From the NCBI GenBank assembly GCA_948144175.1, contig CANXME010000316.1, positions 47,537 to 111,536 on the forward strand: a stretch of 64,000 nucleotides of DNA. The letters run 5' to 3'. How positions within the stretch are numbered: position 1 is the stretch's first letter; each line of letters begins with the position of its first letter. The notes under the pieces are model-generated. The model was given only the letters and a program-made list of their open reading frames with translations, did no database searches and was not told where the DNA came from. Shown piece by piece: positions 44,001 to 52,743 of this stretch. Made by a program: the position numbers and the translations under genes. Origin of the DNA: Closterium sp. NIES-65 (Eukaryota > Streptophyta > Zygnematophyceae > Desmidiales > Closteriaceae).

Positions 44001-44282
44001 CTTCTGGTTCAGTGAACTCACGGAACCTTCCAGGTTCCGCCACTCACGGATGTGAGCCGTGGCGCTGCCATCCCACTGTCCTCTGCCCGCGCACTCGTCT
44101 CCCGCTGCCCATGCATGCTGTTTGTCACATCACACCAATCGCACTGCCGTCTCTCATCCCTTCTCCTGCACGCAACTCCTCTTTTCCTCCCTCCCTGCCG
44201 CAGGTACAATGCACTGCTGCAGCGCATGGTCCCAGAGACACGTGAATACATCTCCCGTGTGCTTCGGCCTCGCCTGCCCTGA
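35057..44282 (+). CDS. ARIA: ARM-repeat/BTB protein of the ARIA/ABAP1 family, 17 exons
   Basis: In Arabidopsis, ARIA binds the ABA-response factor ABF2, and its paralogue ABAP1 restrains cell division; BTB proteins can act as CUL3 adaptors. Exons: 35057-35279, 35517-35671, 35992-36338, 36752-36872, 37111-37185, 38761-38855, 39044-39119, 39523-39630, 39950-40078, 41532-41660, 41858-42124, 42426-42489, 42824-42903, 43140-43207, 43409-43526, 43819-43943, 44204-44282. Phases agree throughout and give 752 aa (ARIA is about 710). ARM part: EHEVEKDAAFALGLLAIK, RRAADAITNLAHENGTIKSR, GALRTLAFKNEANKN, SQREAALLLGQFATTDPECK, NLQHNAAFALYGLAENG, TLKRLEEKMEGK. BTB part: VYLGEQYVNCPTLSDVTFLV, YAHRIALLASSDAFRAMFDG, DLLRAADQYLLETLKRLCEH. 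A Gly/Ala-rich insert of about 60 residues sits in exon 3. Many exons have extra partial copies. Confidence 0.94.
35672..35810 (+). repeat. 28-bp tandem copies of the exon 2 end/donor of the ARM-BTB gene
   Basis: The last bases of exon 2 (GCTCGGCCTGCTCGCCATCAAG, encoding LGLLAIK) plus the donor GTCAGCACT are repeated about four more times. Any of the copies offers a donor, but only the first keeps the frame without insertion. Confidence 0.9.
36571..36660 (+). repeat. Copy of ARM-BTB exon 4
   Basis: Repeats EGGIPPLVELLESLDPKVQR through LRTLAF with its acceptor. It then passes into the same intron sequence that precedes it (CTCTGCACTCTCCCTCACTC). Intact exon: 36752-36872. Confidence 0.88.
37264..38395. 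repeat. 14-16 bp minisatellite, over 70 units
   Basis: Units GTGTGTGCATGTGG and GTGTGTGCATGGGTGT in varying order fill the intron between exons 5 and 6 of the ARM-BTB gene. Long Cys/Val or His/Thr-rich ORFs across it are by-products. Confidence 0.95.
38540..38687 (+). repeat. Copy of ARM-BTB exon 6, 5' part, ending at a palindrome
   Basis: 38601-38655 repeats VGVIDNLVHSSMNIKKLV with its acceptor and about 60 bases of upstream intron. The copy stops at TTTGAGTTGACTCAAA (38672-38687), directly followed by the second copy of the intron tail and the intact exon 38761-38855. Confidence 0.88.
38672..38687. other. Junction near-palindrome, 16 bp
   Basis: TTTGAGTTGACTCAAA (one mismatched pair at the centre) at the end of the ARM-BTB exon 6 copy. 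Confidence 0.85.
39119..39163 (+). repeat. Tandem copy of the exon 7 donor region
   Basis: GTGCGCTGCTGCTGCCATGC is repeated twice directly after exon 7 of the ARM-BTB gene, giving two CAAG/GTGCG-like donor contexts. Confidence 0.75.
39367..39433 (+). repeat. Copy of ARM-BTB exon 8, 5' part
   Basis: VRIVQRGAVRPLITMLEAPD with acceptor, upstream of the intact exon 39523-39630. It breaks after DP and continues into intron sequence that resembles the segment before it. Confidence 0.85.
40085..40925 (+). repeat. 25-bp minisatellite plus copy of exon 9 end
   Basis: About 29 units of GTGTTGTGAGTGGGCGAATG plus a G run of variable length (40130-40850) follow the exon 9 donor. They are closed by a copy of the exon 9 end (KNGNLQHNAAFALYGLAENG plus donor, 40855-40922). 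The unit contains the donor word GTGAG. Confidence 0.92.
41131..41400 (+). repeat. Two partial copies of ARM-BTB exon 10
   Basis: 41131-41178 (DNVSEMVREGGVQRLV) and 41291-41372 (DNMLEVMREEGVQRLVDAEL through IVQTSK) precede the intact exon 41532-41660. All have acceptors, and the intervening intron segments (CTCCTTGCACCCAATGCTTC-like) are also repeated. Confidence 0.88.
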
Positions 44283-44356
44283 CCTGCAATAATGCACTGG
44301 GGCCCCTTGGATTGCAAGGCACAGGATGTGATGGTTACCACCACAGGATGTTATGT

Positions 44357-44875
44357 TACCGTATCCCCCCGGATATACCCCCATGGGGGGCAATAATAAA
44401 ACAGGTTTTTTCATGGGGGTGGGCTTATAATCGAGTAAATTTATAAGCGCCGGCGTTTATAAAATGACATACATATTTTTTTATATCTTATAACACCAAA
44501 CTGTAGGTCTCGTGCTTGCCTTTTCAATCGAGTCGAAGTTACATGGGATCGTCTGTGAAATTCTCGCGCGCGCTGGGAGATACACCCAATCTGACTCACA
44601 TCCAGCTCCTGACAGGTCCTGCTGACTGGACCCGCATCCAGTGCAGGGTCCGAATGTGAAGGGAACCGATTCTGCAACATATCCGCCTGCTAAAGTAAAA
44701 ATCGTTACAGCTTTTTGAACACATTTCAAATTTTAAAGTTTACGTGCGCTTATAATAAAACAAGTTTTTTCAAGGGGTGCGCTTATAATCGAGGAGGGGA
44801 TATAAGCGCCATATGCCAATTAGAAGCGCCAGGCGCTTATCCTAGGGTGGCGCTTATATCCGGGGGGAGACGGTA
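44357..44875. mobile_element. MITE with 21-bp terminal inverted repeats
   Basis: The left end TACCGTATCCCCCCGGATAT and the right end (inverted) TACCGTCTCCCCCCGGATAT differ at one of 21 positions. The 519-bp element has no coding capacity. Internally it holds direct repeats (AATAAAACAGGTTTTTTCA near 44395 and AATAAAACAAGTTTTTTCA near 44755; CTTATAATCGAG twice; ATAAGCGCC several times). TA at each edge fits a TA target duplication as in Tc1/mariner-like MITEs. It lies 75 bases after the ARM-BTB stop, probably in the 3' UTR or flank. Confidence 0.75.
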
Positions 44876-45450
44876 CCCGCCTGCATCTTTTTGCAGCTCC
44901 TTAATATCCTTTGCAGTGTGTAGTGCTTCTCAATGGCAGCTGTTCTTTTGTTACAAATCCTCCAGCTTGTAATACATCTGGTCTGGTTGCGAATTGGCAT
45001 GAGTGATCAGTGTCTGAATGGCTAATGAATGAGGTTCTGTGAAGTGAGTGATCCCGCAGACCCATCTTGGAAAACTTATGCTCTCCTCTTAATAGCTTCC
45101 TGTGCAGTGCACACACACTACACTTGGCTAGAGTTGCATAACTTGGTGACATGAACTATTAATCTGACATTGTTTTGGATCACCGTACATTATACCGTGA
45201 CTGCAGGGCCTCAGAAGTCAGCGAAAAAAGGCTGATTTAGGGTCTGGACGCTGATCTCCCAGACATACGGTATGGCTGATGTGTTGGCTGATAATTCAGT
45301 TTTTTTTTTAAATTGTGTTGGCTGATTCTTCAGGTTTTTTTTTGAAGTATTGGCTGATTTTCCAGCGTTTTTTTACAAGTGTCCGCTGATTGATCAGACT
45401 TGTAACGAGAGTGTAGGCTGAACTCACGCTATTACAGATTCGTGCCGGAG
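44876..45450. other. AT-rich intergenic spacer
   Basis: No gene seen. Around 45255-45430 a short phrase (TTGGCTGAT then T-rich, for example GTTGGCTGATTCTTCAG) recurs about four times with T-runs, a degenerate local repeat. Confidence 0.5.
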
Positions 45451-46080
45451 CCGTGTTTTTCGGCTGTCCAGGTACATCCACCGTCAATCACGCAAAAGTT
45501 GCCACGTACAGCGCCGACGCGGCGGGAAAACGAATTTCCCCGACGAGTCGGTTGCTTCGTTGTCACCAACAGAATGCTTCAATTGATGTGATTGGTTGTT
45601 TAACCAATCACATCCCTTATGCGCCATTCACCTGTTGGAAACAATGGAACTTAAACGCTTCAGCAGTGTCGAAACATTGCACCAGAAGCGAGGCAACCTA
45701 CATCGAAGCACCTGCGAGTCAACCCTCGGAGGTTGAATCGGCTGCAGGAAGTTACGCGAAAGTCAAAGGTCGCTGACCCTTGACCTGACAAGAACAGCGC
45801 GACAGTTAAGGACACACAACTGACTCGTTACAGAGCAGTTGCCCGAGTCGCACTGTATCGAACCGCAACAGCAACAGTAAAAGTAGTTATAACCGTATCT
45901 CTTCATATTCCCTGTATTATTATATAAGCTTGTATCTTTTCACTATAATTTAATCTACTTTGCTCTCACACACTAGTGCAAGGTCGGTTCACAAAGCTTC
46001 ATTAAACGCTTCCGCTATTACAAAGTATCCTACCCAGAGTTATCCTCTGCAAAGATCCTTAAGGGCTTCTCAGCCCAACA
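45450..46080 (+). mobile_element. Probable 5' LTR/leader of Copia element 2 (left border uncertain)
   Basis: Ends CCCAACA directly before TGGTATGAGAGC (46081), a primer-binding site of the initiator-tRNA-Met type. A TATA-like TATTATATAAGC occurs near 45916. The right partner LTR is outside the window, so the left border cannot be set. About 630 bases is a maximum guess. Confidence 0.5.
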
Positions 46081-46236
46081 TGGTATGAGAGCTGACAAGG
46101 GAAACTCTACCTTTTCAAGATCATTACAAGACATGGCAACAAACAAGGAAAGGAGCTCCCCTAATGGCTCCTCGGGCACTACTCCTACTCCACCGCCAGC
46201 CTCTGGCCTGCAGACAGAGGAAGGCACGGCAGCAAG

Positions 46237-46347
46237 TGTCAAATGTTGTAGCCTGTAGTGAGGTTTGTCTTAGGGGGTACAGAAGTTAAGGTTTGTTATA
46301 TGTACCCCAACCAACATCAATGGCACCATTCATTCCTCATTCTGACA
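46237..46347 (+). repeat. 5' LTR of Copia element 1 (111 bp)
   Basis: TGTCAAATGTTGTAGCC to CATTCTGACA, with TGTCA/TGACA ends. Very short for an LTR. Confidence 0.85.
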
Positions 46348-46439
46348 TGGTATCAGCTAGGTTAGGATCCTGTGGGATCCCGTTCCTCCGTTCTCCGTTC
46401 GTACCTCCCGAGCCTGATCCTACCTCTCGTTCGTACCAG

Positions 46440-47060
46440 TTCCGTTGTTACCGCGCCTAGTACCGAGCCTAGCGCCCTTTCCCCCGTCGCTTAGCGCCCT
46501 TTCTCCCCGTCGCCTCGCGCCCTTTCCCCTCCCCCCCGTCGCGTCGCGCCCTTTCCCCCCGTCGCGTCACGCCCTTTCCCCCCCGTCGCGTCGCGCCCGT
46601 TCCCCCCGTCGCGTCGTGCCCGCCTGTTCCCCCCCCGTCCCGTCGCCCTGTCCCGTCGCGTCACCCTACCCCGTCGCGTCGCCCTGCCCCGTCCCGTCGC
46701 CCTGCCCCGTCGCGCCGCCCTGCCCCGTCGCGTCGCCCTGTGTCGTCGCGTCGCCCTGCCCCGTCGCGTCGCTCCCGCCCTTTCCCCCGTCGCGTCGCCC
46801 TGCCCTACGCCCTGGCCCGTCGCCCTACCCTAGGCCCTGGCCCGTCGCCCTACCCTAGGCCCTGGCCCGTCGCCCTACCCTAGGCCCTGGCCCGTCGCCC
46901 TCCCTAAGCCCTGGCCCGTCGCCCTACCCTAAGCCCTGGCCAGTCGCCCTACCCTAGGCCCTGGCCCGTCGCCCTACCCTAGGCTCTGGCCCGTTGCCCT
47001 CCCTACGTCCTGGCCCGTCGCCCTAGCCCGCTCTTCCGCTGCACCTGAGTCCTCTTCCCC
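46440..47060 (+). repeat. GC-rich tandem-repeat leader of element 1
   Basis: Between the primer-binding site and the gag ATG are two repeat families. The first is CGTCGCGTCGCCCTGCCC-like (46500-46790). The second is a 25-base unit CCCTACCCTAGGCCCTGGCC plus CGTCG, about eight copies (46800-47010). Confidence 0.88.
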
Positions 47061-47101
47061 CCCGGTTCTTACTCGCCTGTTCGTTCGCTTTAGTTCTCAC
47101 T

Positions 47102-49306
47102 ATGGCGACTCCGCGAGTTCTTCGTTTCGACGCTGACGGTAGACCACTTGACTTTTCCGTCTGGCTTCTTCGCGCTCGCCGCCTGTTAGAGAGTCAGGTC
47201 CAGGGGGGCAAGACCCTCTGGTCACACGCTACTGGTGACCTCCCCGAGCCCCCCGAGCCTACAGCTTTAGGCCCTGCTCCTGACGACGCTGCTACGGCTC
47301 GCTTTGCCCGTCAGCGCGCTGACCGGACGGCTTGGACGTCGCGTGACGCTGCGGCCTGCATCGCACTCAGCAGCCTCCTCCCTGAGTCTGAGGAGGTCCA
47401 CTTTACTCAGGTTCGCACCGCTGCTGCGTACCTCACTGCGATTAAGGCCCGCTACTCTACTCCCGCTACTGTCTCTCTTGGCCGTCTTTTCCTCCCGTTC
47501 CTGTTTCCTGATCTTGCCTCGTTTGAGCGCTCTGCTGACTTGATCGCTCACCTCCGCTCGCTCGACGCTAGTTACCGCGCTGCTTGCACTGAGGCACAGC
47601 TTGCACTGCTTCCTCCCCCCATGGCGATCACTGTCTATTTCATCGCCACTAGCCTCCCTGACCGCCTTGCCTCCGTTCGTGACGCGCTTCTGCTGAAGCA
47701 CCCTAGTGAGCTGACTATCGAGGTCCTTGAGTCTGCACTCAAGGACGTCGAGAGCAACCTTCGTTCGGTAGCTGCCGCCTCTGGTACTGTGTCCCCCCCA
47801 CTCTTCCACGGGTGCACAGTCCCGCAGTTACCCACCTTCACTGCCTCTCTTGCCACTGCCGCTACTGACGCGACTGCGGCTGCTGTTACGACTGCGTCGC
47901 GGTCCCGCGGCAGGGGGGGCAAGAAAGGTGGTTCTGGTGGAGGTGGAGGCGGAGGTAGCGGAGGTAGTGGGGGTGCTGTTGCGACTGGCGGTGGTGGGAG
48001 TGCAGCGTCTGGAGAGACCCCTCGTGCAGCGGCTGGTGACTCCACTGCACCTGCTGGTGGCGGCGACCCCCGAGCTCGTCAGTCGCCTCCTGTACTGCCG
48101 GCCCCGCTAGGTGGAGCACCGGCGTGGTACCAGGCTCAGCGTCAGCAGCACCTTCAGCAGCAGCAGCCCCTTTCCTCCCAGCAGCCTCAGCAGCAGCAGC
48201 GTCAGCAGCTGGCTCCGGGGTCGGGGCTGCGTCAGCCCCAGCGCGGTGCGGCTTACCCTCCCTGCCCCTACCAGGTTCAGACAGGTCCTCGACGGGGCCA
48301 CTCTTGTGGCCGCTTTCACCCCCCTGGTCAGTGCTTTGCTCAGCTCACTGACACGGTCCGGTTGACCTACGGGGTTGGCGGTCCTGCTCCTGACTGGCTT
48401 CCTCTGGTTCAGCGCTACGGCTCCGCTCTGTGGGGCATGTCTGCTGAGCAGTTAGTTGATCTGATTAGTGCTCCTCATGCTATGTATGCTGTTGTTGACT
48501 CTAGTGTTTCTGACTCTGTTTACTCTGGTGTTGTTAGCTTAGGTGCTAGTCTTGCTCAGTTGCCTGTTGCTAGTGTAGGTACTTGTGTAGACTCTAGACC
48601 AGCGACTACCTCAGACGACGCTTCGCTGTCGTTCACACTGGACTCTGGAGCCTCCCACTGCTTCTTCCGGGACAGCACGACACTTACACCACTTCCTGCG
48701 CCTGTTTCTGTAGCGTTGGCTGATCCCACTACGGGACCAGACACTGCACGTCACACTACCACTTTACCGTGTCCTGCTGCTCCCTCCGGGTCTCTCACTG
48801 GGTTTCACGTCCCCTCGTTCTCCCGGAACTTGGTGGGCGTGCGACCCCTCGTGAGTCAGCACGTAGGTGTGTGGTTTGAGCCTTCTGGAGAGACTGCGGT
48901 GTGTGTTGACGGAGACTCTTACCAGCCTCTTGCTACCTTTACTGCTGAGCCGGGCTCGGGTCTCTACACTCTTCACACTGGCCCGCGTGCGCCGCAGCAG
49001 CAGCCGCAGCAGCAGCAGCAGCCGCAGCCGCAGCAGCAGCAGCAGCAGCAGCAGCACCAGCGGCCGCACCAGCAGCCCCCCCTACTGCCACTGCCCCCGG
49101 TTCCCCCCCCGTTCGGGTCCCCGCGTCTCACCAGGTTGCTTCGTCCCCCCAGGTGTCTGTGTCGTGTCAGGTTCCTACGTCTGTTCCAGTCGCTGCGTCG
49201 TGCTCCTGCCGGTCGCTTGCCCACCCCACCGTTCTGTGGCACCACCGGATGGGGCACCCGTCCCTTCCTCGTCTACGCGCTATGTCTAGTCAGCGTCTTG
49301 TCCTAG
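47102..49306 (+). CDS. Gag and protease of Copia element 1
   Basis: An open frame of 734 codons from ATG 47102. Residues about 1-230 are a gag-like helical region (SVWLLRARRLLESQ, ITVYFIATSLPDRLASVRDA). Gly-rich and Gln-rich linkers follow, then a non-standard zinc-knuckle candidate CPYQVQTGPRRGHSCGRFHP with a later Cys (about residues 389-411). The aspartic protease motif is FTLDSGASHCFF (about 517-528). The frame continues into a Gln/Pro-rich tail, but integrase lies in another frame (from about 49150). Expression of pol would need a frame change near the C-run around 49100-49120, or the element carries an indel there. Confidence 0.85.
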   Translation: MATPRVLRFDADGRPLDFSVWLLRARRLLESQVQGGKTLWSHATGDLPEPPEPTALGPAPDDAATARFARQRADRTAWTSRDAAACIALSSLLPESEEVHFTQVRTAAAYLTAIKARYSTPATVSLGRLFLPFLFPDLASFERSADLIAHLRSLDASYRAACTEAQLALLPPPMAITVYFIATSLPDRLASVRDALLLKHPSELTIEVLESALKDVESNLRSVAAASGTVSPPLFHGCTVPQLPTFTASLATAATDATAAAVTTASRSRGRGGKKGGSGGGGGGGSGGSGGAVATGGGGSAASGETPRAAAGDSTAPAGGGDPRARQSPPVLPAPLGGAPAWYQAQRQQHLQQQQPLSSQQPQQQQRQQLAPGSGLRQPQRGAAYPPCPYQVQTGPRRGHSCGRFHPPGQCFAQLTDTVRLTYGVGGPAPDWLPLVQRYGSALWGMSAEQLVDLISAPHAMYAVVDSSVSDSVYSGVVSLGASLAQLPVASVGTCVDSRPATTSDDASLSFTLDSGASHCFFRDSTTLTPLPAPVSVALADPTTGPDTARHTTTLPCPAAPSGSLTGFHVPSFSRNLVGVRPLVSQHVGVWFEPSGETAVCVDGDSYQPLATFTAEPGSGLYTLHTGPRAPQQQPQQQQQPQPQQQQQQQQHQRPHQQPPLLPLPPVPPPFGSPRLTRLLRPPRCLCRVRFLRLFQSLRRAPAGRLPTPPFCGTTGWGTRPFLVYALCLVSVLS

Positions 49307-52300
49307 GCCTCCCACGTGTCTTGCCGTCGCTGCCGCCTTCGCTTGCGCCGCCGTGTCGTCCCTGCGTCGAGGGTAGGCTGCGCGCCACCCCTCACTCCTC
49401 CTCCCTTCGTCCGGCCACCGAGCCTTTTGAGACGCTTCACTTGGACGTCTGGGGCCCCGCCCCTCGTCTAGGCCCTGAGCGTGAGCGTTACTTTCTGGTG
49501 GTCGTTGACGACGTCTCCTGCTACACCACAGTGTTCCCTCTGGCGAAGAAGTCTGAGGTGACTTCTACGCTGATCAGGTGGTTGCTCACCACCGAGGACA
49601 CTCGTGGTCGTCGTGTCAGCTGTCTCCACTCCGACCGTGGGGATGAGTTTCGCTCCGGCATTCTCGCTGGATTCTGTCGCGAGCAGGGCATTTGTCAGTC
49701 CTGGACGCTTCCAGAGTCCCCACAGCAGAATGGGGTTGCTGAGCGCCGCATAGGCCTGGTCATGGAGATCGCCCGCACCTCCCTGACTCACGCCTGTGCC
49801 CCCCATTTTCTGTGGCCCTACGCGGTCAGGTACGCCGCGCACCAGCTGAACCTCTGGCCACGTGTCTCTCGACCAGAGGTTTCACCGACCAGTCTTTGGA
49901 CAGGGTCCCCTGGTGTTGCGTCGCGGTTTCGTGTCTGGGGGTGCTTGGCTCTTGTCCGCGACACCTCCGCGGACAAGCTCTCGCCTCGTGCCGTCCCCTG
50001 TGTCTTCCTTGGTTTCCCTGAGGACTCCTCTGACTTCACCTTTTACCACCCTCCCTCTCACCGGTTCTTTGACTCCCGTGACGTCCGTTTCGAGGAGTCC
50101 ACTCCGTACTACGTCAGGTACCCCAGTCGAGGTCTCCCGGTTCCTCCTCCCCCCCTCTTCCTGACTGCCGCTCCCCCTCCTGCTCCCCCGGTACAGCCTC
50201 CCCCCCCTGGCCCAGCCCCGTCAGGTGTGTCCCAGGCTACCCCTCCTCCTTCGGTAGCCCCTCCGGTACAGCCTCCCTCCCCACAGTCCTCCTCGCAGCG
50301 TGCCGCTGGTGCTAGCTCTCGAGAGGTTGGTGCTGCGCCTGTTCCTGTACCGGTTTCTGGTTCTGGGGGTGCTGGTGTTGGAGCTGGTGTTGGAGCTGTA
50401 GGTGGAGCTGGTGTTGGAGCAGGAGGTGGAGCTGAAGGAGGCACTGGAGTTTCTGGTTCTGGGGGTGCTGGAGTTGGAGCTGGAGTTTCTGGTTCTGGAG
50501 TTGGAGCTGACCCGGTGGGTGCAGAGGACTCTTGTCGTCCGGGAGCTGGTGCTGGTCGCGCGGACACTGGGGGTGAGAGTGCACCTCCTTCGGGTTCTGG
50601 TGAGCCTGGGTCTGGAGCTGGTGTTAGTGCTGCCTCTGGGGGTGGTGCGCCTGGTTCTTCGGGGGTGGACTCTGGAGCTACCGCTGCTTCGGACACTACT
50701 CCGCCCCCCCACCCCTACCCGACTAGGCACCAGGCTCGTGTTCGCCGTGCCCGTGACGAGCAGCTGGCGTTGGAGAGAGAGGAGAGGGAGTTACAGCGGC
50801 TGGAGGAGCAGCAGCAGCAGCTGGAGCCGCAGGAGCAGCAGCAGCAGCAGCAGCAGCTGGACCCGCAGGAGCAGCAGTCCCAGCAGCAGCCGCGTCCGCA
50901 GCAGCAGCAGCAGTCGCAGCAGCAGCAGCAGCAGCCACTTCCTCCTCCTGTCTCGGGTCTTCGGGCCCTTGGTCTCCCCTCCCCTTCTCCTCCCTCCTCC
51001 GCCTCTCCTCCTGTCTACGGTCCCACGTTTCCTCCGCCTGACTCCTCCCCCGCTGTTTTCTCCAGTTCTCCGCCTTTGTCCTCTCCTCCTCCGTCTCGTT
51101 CTTGGGCTACTCGTCGCTCCCCTTGTGCTCGTCCCTCGTCTCCTGTTCCCTTCACTGACCTTTGTACTGCCTTACTTTGTTCTAGTCCACCTCGTCCGTC
51201 TCAGTCAGTGCTTCCGTCTCCTCCTGAGTCGGCCCTCACCGTGTCGCTCCCTGCTCCCGTCACTGACTACTACCGCACGTACCGTCCTGTTCTCTCTCGT
51301 GTTCTCGCCTCTCTTGTTACTCACCCTCGTGCCTCTGTGTCCTCTGTGTCCGCTCTTACTGCCGCAGTTACTGACTTTGCCTCTACGCGTCGCCTTGACT
51401 ACGCCACCACGCTTGTGGCTGCTCCTCCTACCAGTCCTCTGGCCGTCGGGGGTGTGTCTGCCCTTGGCTGTGACGCCCTAGAGGACAGGCAGTTTGAGCT
51501 AGAGTTCCTGGCGGCCGCTTCCCCTCATCTCTGTGCCATGCTCCTCGCCCCTGAGGGTGACCCCGACGCCCTTGACATTCCGACTCCTCGCACTTACGCT
51601 GAGGCAGTGTCAGGGCCTTGGGCCTCTCAGTGGAGAGCTGCCATGGACGCAGAGATGGCCTCCTACAGATCCACATGCACCTACGTCGATGAGGTTCCCC
51701 CCCCTGGGGCGAACGTAGTCGACGGCATGTGGATCTACAGGGTGAAGCGGCCACCGGGATCTCCCCCGGTCTTCAAGGCGCGCTACGTGGCTAGAGGTTT
51801 CAGTCAGCGCGAGGGAGTTGACTTCTTTCAGACCTTCGCACCTACCCCGAAGATGACCACTCTTCGGGTGTTACTACACGTAGCAGCACAGAGAGACTAC
51901 GAGTTACACTCTCTCGACTTCTCCACTGCTTTCCTTCAGGGCAGCCTACACGAGGAGGTCTGGTTACGTCGTCCCTCGGCCTTCACTGGCACTTTCCCTC
52001 CTGGGACCCAGTGGAGGCTGAGGCGACCTGTTTACGGTCTTCGCCAGGCCCCTCGTGAGTGGCACGACACTCTGCGTTCTACCCTCTCTGACCTTGGGTT
52101 CCAGCCGTCTTCTGCCGACCCTTCGCTGTTCGTTCGTCGTGGCTCCACACCGTTCTTTGTCCTGGTCTACGTCGACGACCTCGTTTTCGCCACTCCGGAC
52201 AGGGTTGCTTTGGCAGACGTGAAGTCCGAACTGCAGAAGAGACACACGTGCACTGATCTTGGTGAGCTGCGCCACTACCTTGGCCTGCAGATCACCAGGG

Positions 52301-52743
52301 ACAGAGCCGCTCGCACCATTACACTCTCACAGTCACACATGGTGCAGCAGGTCCTTCAGCGGTTCGGGCTTCAGCACTCCACCGTACAGCGCACACCTCT
52401 CGCTGTTGACCACAGACTCACTGGTCCCTTTCCTGACGAGCCGTTTGAGCCTAGTGGTCCCTACGCAGAGCTTGTGGGTTGCCTCATGTACCTGATGACT
52501 TGTACTCGCCCGGACCTCGCCTTCCCTCTCAGCATCCTTGCGCGCTTTGTTGCGCCAGGGAGACACCGTCCTGTTCACTGGACGGCAGCTGTGAGGGTGG
52601 CGAAGTACCTAGCAACTACATCAGGCGTGGGGCTAGTTCTTGGAGGGCAGCAGTCTGTCGTACTCACTGGTCACTGTGACTCCTCTTACGCTGACGACGC
52701 TGAGACTCACAGGTCTACTCACCATTCATTCCTCATTCTGACA
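49153..52743 (+). CDS. Integrase-reverse transcriptase of Copia element 1 (RNase H truncated)
   Basis: The integrase HHCC region reads VLWHHRMGHPSLPRLR through CRPCVEG. The catalytic Asp, Asp and Glu lie in LDVWGPAP, HSDRGDEFRSG and ESPQQNGVAERR. A long Pro/Gly/Gln-rich linker (about 50150-51130) follows. Reverse transcriptase reads FKARYVARGFSQREGVDFFQ, SLDFSTAFLQGSLHEEVW, and YVDD near 52168. The RNase H start (VLTGHCDSSYADDAETHRST) breaks off at 52719, where the 3' LTR remnant begins. The frame then runs on through the target duplication into element 2 gag until 53064, an accidental fusion. Order IN before RT-RNase H defines Copia. Confidence 0.9.

Larger units (their letters stand above)
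46237..52743 (+). mobile_element. Copia element 1 with 5-bp TSD and truncated 3' LTR
   Basis: Inserted in the gag of element 2. The target duplication GCAAG is at 46232-46236 and 52744-52748. The element begins TGTCA and ends TGACA. The 5' LTR is 46237-46347 and the primer-binding site TGGTATCAGC follows. The 3' side has only the last 24 bases of the LTR (52720-52743), joined directly to the RNase H coding region. An internal deletion after insertion therefore removed the RNase H end, polypurine tract and most of the 3' LTR while sparing the terminal duplication. It cannot transpose on its own. Confidence 0.9.
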
